Assembly (NCBI GenBank): GCA_029288095.1
Contig: JARFPW010000200.1
Location: 1-8,499, forward strand
Direction of reading: 5' to 3'
DNA: 8,499 bases
Origin: Gemmatimonadota bacterium
Lineage (GTDB): Bacteria; Gemmatimonadota; Gemmatimonadetes; Palauibacterales; Palauibacteraceae
The position numbers and the translations under genes were made by a program. Below are positions 5,858 to 8,499 of the stretch, piece by piece (position 1 is the stretch's first letter; each line of letters starts with the position of its first letter). Below the pieces are notes generated by a model. It was not told the DNA's origin and ran no database searches. It saw nothing but the letters and a program-made list of their open reading frames with translations.

Positions 5858-6706
5858 ATGAGCCAGACAGTGTTCTTCAACGGTTCTTATCTTCCGAAGG
5901 ACGAGGTCAGCATCTCCCCGGACGATCGGGGCTTCTTATTCGGGGACGGAGTCTACGAGGTCGTTCGGATGTACGGCGGACACGGCTTCGGGATGGATGC
6001 ACACGTCCGGCGGCTGTCGGACGGTTTGTCTGCAATCGGGATCGTGGCGGACGCGGGACTCCTGCCCGAGGTGTGCGAGCAGCTCATCGAGCGGAACGAT
6101 CTGGGCGACCGGGACGCGGTCGTCTATCTCCAGGTCACCCGGGGGGTAGCCCCGAGAGCCCATCACTTCCCGGATCCGCCCGTAGCTCCGACGGTCTACG
6201 CCGCCGCATGGCAGTTCATCCCGAGGACAGACCCCGCCGTGGGGGTGGGTGTCGTGACGGCGCCCGATCATCGCTGGACGCGCTGTGATATCAAGTCGGT
6301 TTCCCTGCTCGCCAACTGTCTGGCGGCCGAGCAGGCTGAGACGGCAGGGGCCTACGAGGCGCTGTTGATACGAGACGGGATGGTGATCGAAGGCACGCGC
6401 TCGAGCCTGTTTGGCGTGGTGGACGGCGTGGTCCGCACGGCGCCGGTGAGCAACTACATCCTGCCGAGCATCACGCGTACCGTCGCCATCGAGCTCTGCG
6501 AATCCGAGAATTTTGAGCTGGACCAGCGGCCGATGACCCTCGAGGAGTGCGAGAGAGCCGACGAGTTGTTCCTCGCCGGCACGACGACGGAGATCATGCC
6601 GATCGTGCGGGTCGACGACCGACCCGTCGGTGATGGCCGGCCGGGGCCGATCGCGACTCGACTGGCGCGCGGGTTCGCCGACCGTGTGGGGGCCCTGGCC
6701 TCCTAG
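5858..6706 (+). CDS. dat: D-amino-acid aminotransferase, PLP fold type IV
   Basis: 282 aa, the usual length of bacterial D-amino-acid transaminases, which interconvert D-alanine, D-glutamate and other D-amino acids with their 2-oxo acids in the cytoplasm, supplying cell-wall D-amino acids or degrading them. It parallels the Bacillus enzyme throughout: D-D-R-G-F-L-F-G-D-G-V-Y-E-V-V at 22-36 with active-site Y33; R51; the D-specific carboxylate-binding stretch R100-A-H102-H-F-P (R-A-H-Q-F-P in Bacillus), which distinguishes it from branched-chain aminotransferases and aminodeoxychorismate lyase; PLP lysine K146 in D-I-K-S; E178 in the V-I-E-G-T cofactor loop with S182/S183; I-T-R at 205-207; and G-T-T-T-E-I at 241-246. 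The ATG has only a weak ribosome site (GAGTGG). Its TAG stop shares CTAG with the convergent lipoprotein gene. No alanine or glutamate racemase is nearby. Confidence 0.93.
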   Translation: MSQTVFFNGSYLPKDEVSISPDDRGFLFGDGVYEVVRMYGGHGFGMDAHVRRLSDGLSAIGIVADAGLLPEVCEQLIERNDLGDRDAVVYLQVTRGVAPRAHHFPDPPVAPTVYAAAWQFIPRTDPAVGVGVVTAPDHRWTRCDIKSVSLLANCLAAEQAETAGAYEALLIRDGMVIEGTRSSLFGVVDGVVRTAPVSNYILPSITRTVAIELCESENFELDQRPMTLEECERADELFLAGTTTEIMPIVRVDDRPVGDGRPGPIATRLARGFADRVGALAS

Positions 6707-7617
6707 CGACCTGCCGGCCGTCGAGCCTTCGGCGGCAGCCCGACAGGCCTGCCGTCGAGCGCCCACTCGTCCTCGATCTCGACACCCATGTGGGTCAACG
6801 CGGTGACCGCGATGTCGACGATCTGGGGGGTCCCCTCGATGGGCACGACCGCAGCCCCGTGAGCGACGATGAAGATCGTGGTCTCCTCGGGGGAGGCGCC
6901 TCCGTGGGACCCAAAGGCGGTGCGTCCGTGGTCCGTGGAAATCAGAATGAGCCAGTCTTCGTCGGCGTAGCTGGTTCGATCACGCACGGCATCCGCGAGT
7001 AGTCCGACATGCAGGTCAGACAGAGCGATCGCTTCGCGGTACGGCGTGCCGATCGAGAACGTCTGGTGGCTCGTTTCGTCCGGATTGCCGAGATAGACGA
7101 ACATCGCGTCGGGATCGGCGCTCCGCAGAGCCGCGACCGCCGCTCGGACCCCGAGCTCATCGGCCTCGGCCCAGCCCGCCTCATATCCGTTGTGCACCAC
7201 CAGGCTGTCGATCTCGCCCGCGATCAACGGCCCACCCGAGTCATCGGTCACCAGGGGCAGCCAGTCCGCCGCGACGAATGTCTCGATCTCCGGCCTCACC
7301 TGCTCGAGCCGGGTGAGGAAGTCCGGGTACTCGCCGTAGTGATTGCCCGAAAAGTCATTGCCCAACACACCATGCTTCTCAGGCCACACCCCGATCAGCA
7401 TGCTCGACCACGCAGGACCGCTGATCGTCGGGCGCGTCGAGTTGGCCTGCGCACTGAAGGCGCCCTCTGCGATCAACTTGTCGATGTTCGGTGTCGGCAC
7501 TTCCGCCAGGATATCGGGGCGCACTCCGTCGATCCCGATAACTAACACCTTCTTCGTGGCCTGGCCGCAGGCGGCCATGAACATCAGAGGCATGAGCGTC
7601 AGCGCCAGGCGCATCAT
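6703..7617 (-). CDS. phosphodiesterase/alkaline-phosphatase-superfamily lipoprotein
   Basis: 304 aa. The N-terminus is a lipoprotein signal peptide with a lipobox-like F-M-A-A-C17, so the protein is probably tethered in the periplasm or outer membrane. The rest is a type I phosphodiesterase/nucleotide pyrophosphatase-like domain with the full metal set visible: D30 in G-I-D-G, likely nucleophile T64 in R-P-T-I-S-G-P, P-E-K-H-G at 79-83, D180 and H184 in N-P-D-E-T-S-H, D229-H230 in S-T-D-H-G, and H238 in G-S-H-G-G. It should therefore hydrolyse phosphomono- or diesters with two divalent metals; the substrate is unknown. At about 300 residues it is shorter than most NPP proteins and near the minimal catalytic core. 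Its first ATG overlaps the amidohydrolase stop as ATGA; a second ATG at 7614 is better spaced (7 nt versus 4) from GGAG 7625-7622, so either may be used. The 3' end overlaps dat at CTAG. Confidence 0.88.
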   Translation of the reverse strand: MMRLALTLMPLMFMAACGQATKKVLVIGIDGVRPDILAEVPTPNIDKLIAEGAFSAQANSTRPTISGPAWSSMLIGVWPEKHGVLGNDFSGNHYGEYPDFLTRLEQVRPEIETFVAADWLPLVTDDSGGPLIAGEIDSLVVHNGYEAGWAEADELGVRAAVAALRSADPDAMFVYLGNPDETSHQTFSIGTPYREAIALSDLHVGLLADAVRDRTSYADEDWLILISTDHGRTAFGSHGGASPEETTIFIVAHGAAVVPIEGTPQIVDIAVTALTHMGVEIEDEWALDGRPVGLPPKARRPAGR

Positions 7618-8480
7618 TCGTCTCCGGGCCCCTGCGCGGCATAGACGACTTCACCCCCGACGATCGTCATGACGACGCGCGTATTCGCCAGGTCTTCGGC
7701 AGCCACGGTGAGCGGATCCTCGGCGGTGACTGTGAAGTCGGCGAGCTTCCCCGCCACGATGCTGCCGCGCACATCCTCCTCGAAGGCCGCGGTCGCCGGG
7801 TTGATCGTGTACGTCGCGAGCGCCTGCTCGCGTGTCAGCAGGTGATGGGCGTTGAACACCTCGCCGTTGTTCATCAGCCCGACGGCCATGCCGGCAATCG
7901 AAGCGAACGGGTTGATGCGTTCGACTGGTGAGTCGGTACCGTTCACGATGAGCGCTCCGGATGCCATGAGGGGCCGGAATGGAAACGCCTCGGACGCGGT
8001 ACGCTCGGCTCCAAGCCGCGTCGGGGTCCACGGACCGTCGGACGATGCATGCACTCCCTGCATAGCTGCCGTGACGCCCAGCTCCGCGAACCGGCCAACG
8101 TCGTCGGGATGAACGATCTGGGCGTGCTCGATCCGGAAGCGGCGGTCGCTGTCCTCATCGGGGCGGCCGGCGAACGCTTCCTCATAGATATCGAGTACTC
8201 GTCGATTCGCTGCGTCGCCGATCGCGTGGATGGCTGCCTGGTAATCGTGTCGCAGTGCCAGCTCGACGATCATCTCGAGCCGCTGGCGCGTAACCCTCTC
8301 TTCGCCCATCGTCGGGTCGTCGGCATACGGCTCCAGCAGCATCGCACCGCGCGATCCGAGCGCCCCGTCCGCATATCCCTTGATTGTCCTGACCGTGAGT
8401 CGATGTCCGCCCTCGCCGACCGTCCGCAAGCGGGCGAGCCGTTCGTCGGTCACGTGACGACCATCGAGCATCGTCCACAC
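7614..8480 (-). CDS. YtcJ-type amidohydrolase, C-terminal part only
   Basis: The last 288 residues of a metal-dependent amidohydrolase of the Amidohydro_3/YtcJ group, whose full proteins are usually about 540-600 aa; the N-terminal half, including the first metal-binding His motif, lies beyond the contig end. Numbering from the first genomic codon, visible motifs are I-K-G-Y-A-D-G-A-L-G-S-R-G at 33-45, H-A-I-G-D-A-A-N-R at 85-93, R-I-E-H-A-Q at 116-121, M-Q-G-V-H-A-S-S-D at 140-148, G-T-D-S-P-V at 181-186, and the closing beta-sandwich R-G-S-I-V-A-G-K-L-A-D-F at 238-249. Group members hydrolyse C-N bonds of small amides or N-formyl compounds, but specificity cannot be read here. Many relatives are exported; the missing N-terminus hides any signal peptide. 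The stop overlaps the start of the phosphodiesterase lipoprotein. Reading through to 8495 adds a false M-Y-K-R-Q from adapter sequence. Confidence 0.9.
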   Translation of the reverse strand: MWTMLDGRHVTDERLARLRTVGEGGHRLTVRTIKGYADGALGSRGAMLLEPYADDPTMGEERVTRQRLEMIVELALRHDYQAAIHAIGDAANRRVLDIYEEAFAGRPDEDSDRRFRIEHAQIVHPDDVGRFAELGVTAAMQGVHASSDGPWTPTRLGAERTASEAFPFRPLMASGALIVNGTDSPVERINPFASIAGMAVGLMNNGEVFNAHHLLTREQALATYTINPATAAFEEDVRGSIVAGKLADFTVTAEDPLTVAAEDLANTRVVMTIVGGEVVYAAQGPGDE

Positions 8481-8499
8481 CTGTCTCTTATACACATCT
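8481..8499. other. Tn5/Nextera mosaic-end adapter (library artefact)
   Basis: The final 19 bases read CTGTCTCTTATACACATCT, identical over full length to the Tn5 mosaic end used in Nextera-type libraries. It abuts the window end, has no transposase beside it, and interrupts the amidohydrolase. It is untrimmed adapter at a contig end, not genomic DNA. Confidence 0.97.

Noticed and set aside
5936..6766. Long minus-strand open frame opposite dat, and the plus-strand frame 7009-7545 opposite the lipoprotein
   Set aside because: The real genes on the other strand carry complete catalytic motif sets; the shadow translations show none.
5858..8480. A D-amino-acid pathway joining dat to the amidohydrolase, since D-aminoacylases belong to a related amidohydrolase group
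   Set aside because: The amidohydrolase motifs fit YtcJ rather than D-aminoacylase, and dat is convergent to that unit, so no shared operon supports the link.
8481..8495. A GTG start at 8495 giving a complete amidohydrolase beginning M-Y-K-R-Q
   Set aside because: These codons lie wholly inside the adapter sequence; the family's N-terminal half is missing, so the gene is truncated rather than complete.
8481..8499. A Tn5 or IS50-type insertion end in the genome
   Set aside because: There is only one mosaic end, exactly at the window end, with no transposase; library adapter explains it fully.
1..8499. CRISPR arrays, tRNA or rRNA genes, insertion sequences, phage genes or a defence locus
   Set aside because: I saw no regularly spaced repeats, tRNA T-arm consensus, transposase or integrase motifs, or recognisable defence proteins; all sizeable frames with motifs belong to metabolism or envelope families.

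Overview
The window looks like the end of a contig from a GC-rich, Gram-negative-type bacterium. Several products carry cleavable signal peptides ending in ...AQ, one has a lipobox, and one combines a TonB C-terminal domain with a small N-terminal module (K-S-D-L-V-R ... N-C-x-x-F-x-P-T). From memory, that combination suggests Gemmatimonadota or a relative. The taxonomic call is inference. The last 19 bases (8481-8499) are not genomic: they equal the Tn5/Nextera mosaic-end adapter, so the right-hand gene is cut by the contig end and its apparent N-terminus is artefactual.

Layout from left to right. On the minus strand: the first nine codons of an unidentified gene leaving the left edge (1-27); a secreted protein with a TonB C-terminal domain (144-905); a YfcC/DcuC-type membrane carrier (1108-2502); an SDR-type L-threonine 3-dehydrogenase (2499-3440); and a TadE/G-like single-span secreted protein (3571-4779). 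A divergent intergenic region of almost 490 bp follows (4780-5267), with several inverted repeats and no convincing gene. On the plus strand come a small secreted DUF3887-like protein (5268-5762) and a D-amino-acid aminotransferase (5858-6706). Back on the minus strand are a phosphodiesterase/alkaline-phosphatase-superfamily lipoprotein (6703-7617) and the C-terminal half of a YtcJ-type amidohydrolase (7614-8480).

Two minus-strand pairs are joined by ATGA stop/start overlaps: tdh with the YfcC carrier, and the amidohydrolase with the phosphodiesterase lipoprotein. Both look like translationally coupled two-gene units. A strong intrinsic terminator (3505-3540, minus) separates the TadG-like gene from the tdh unit. 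Other GC-rich hairpins lie after the TonB-domain gene (78-105) and after the small secreted gene (5773-5802). The plus-strand aminotransferase and the minus-strand lipoprotein converge so tightly that both use the palindrome CTAG as their stop codon.

Most of the content is ordinary accessory metabolism and cell-envelope genes. I found no CRISPR array, mobile element, RNA gene or recognisable defence or secretion locus, and no strong case for a new multi-gene system. The points most worth following up are the adapter artefact, the coupling of threonine dehydrogenase to a carrier of unknown substrate, the solitary TadG-like protein with a four-cysteine acidic ectodomain, and the TonB-domain protein with its uncharacterised N-terminal module.
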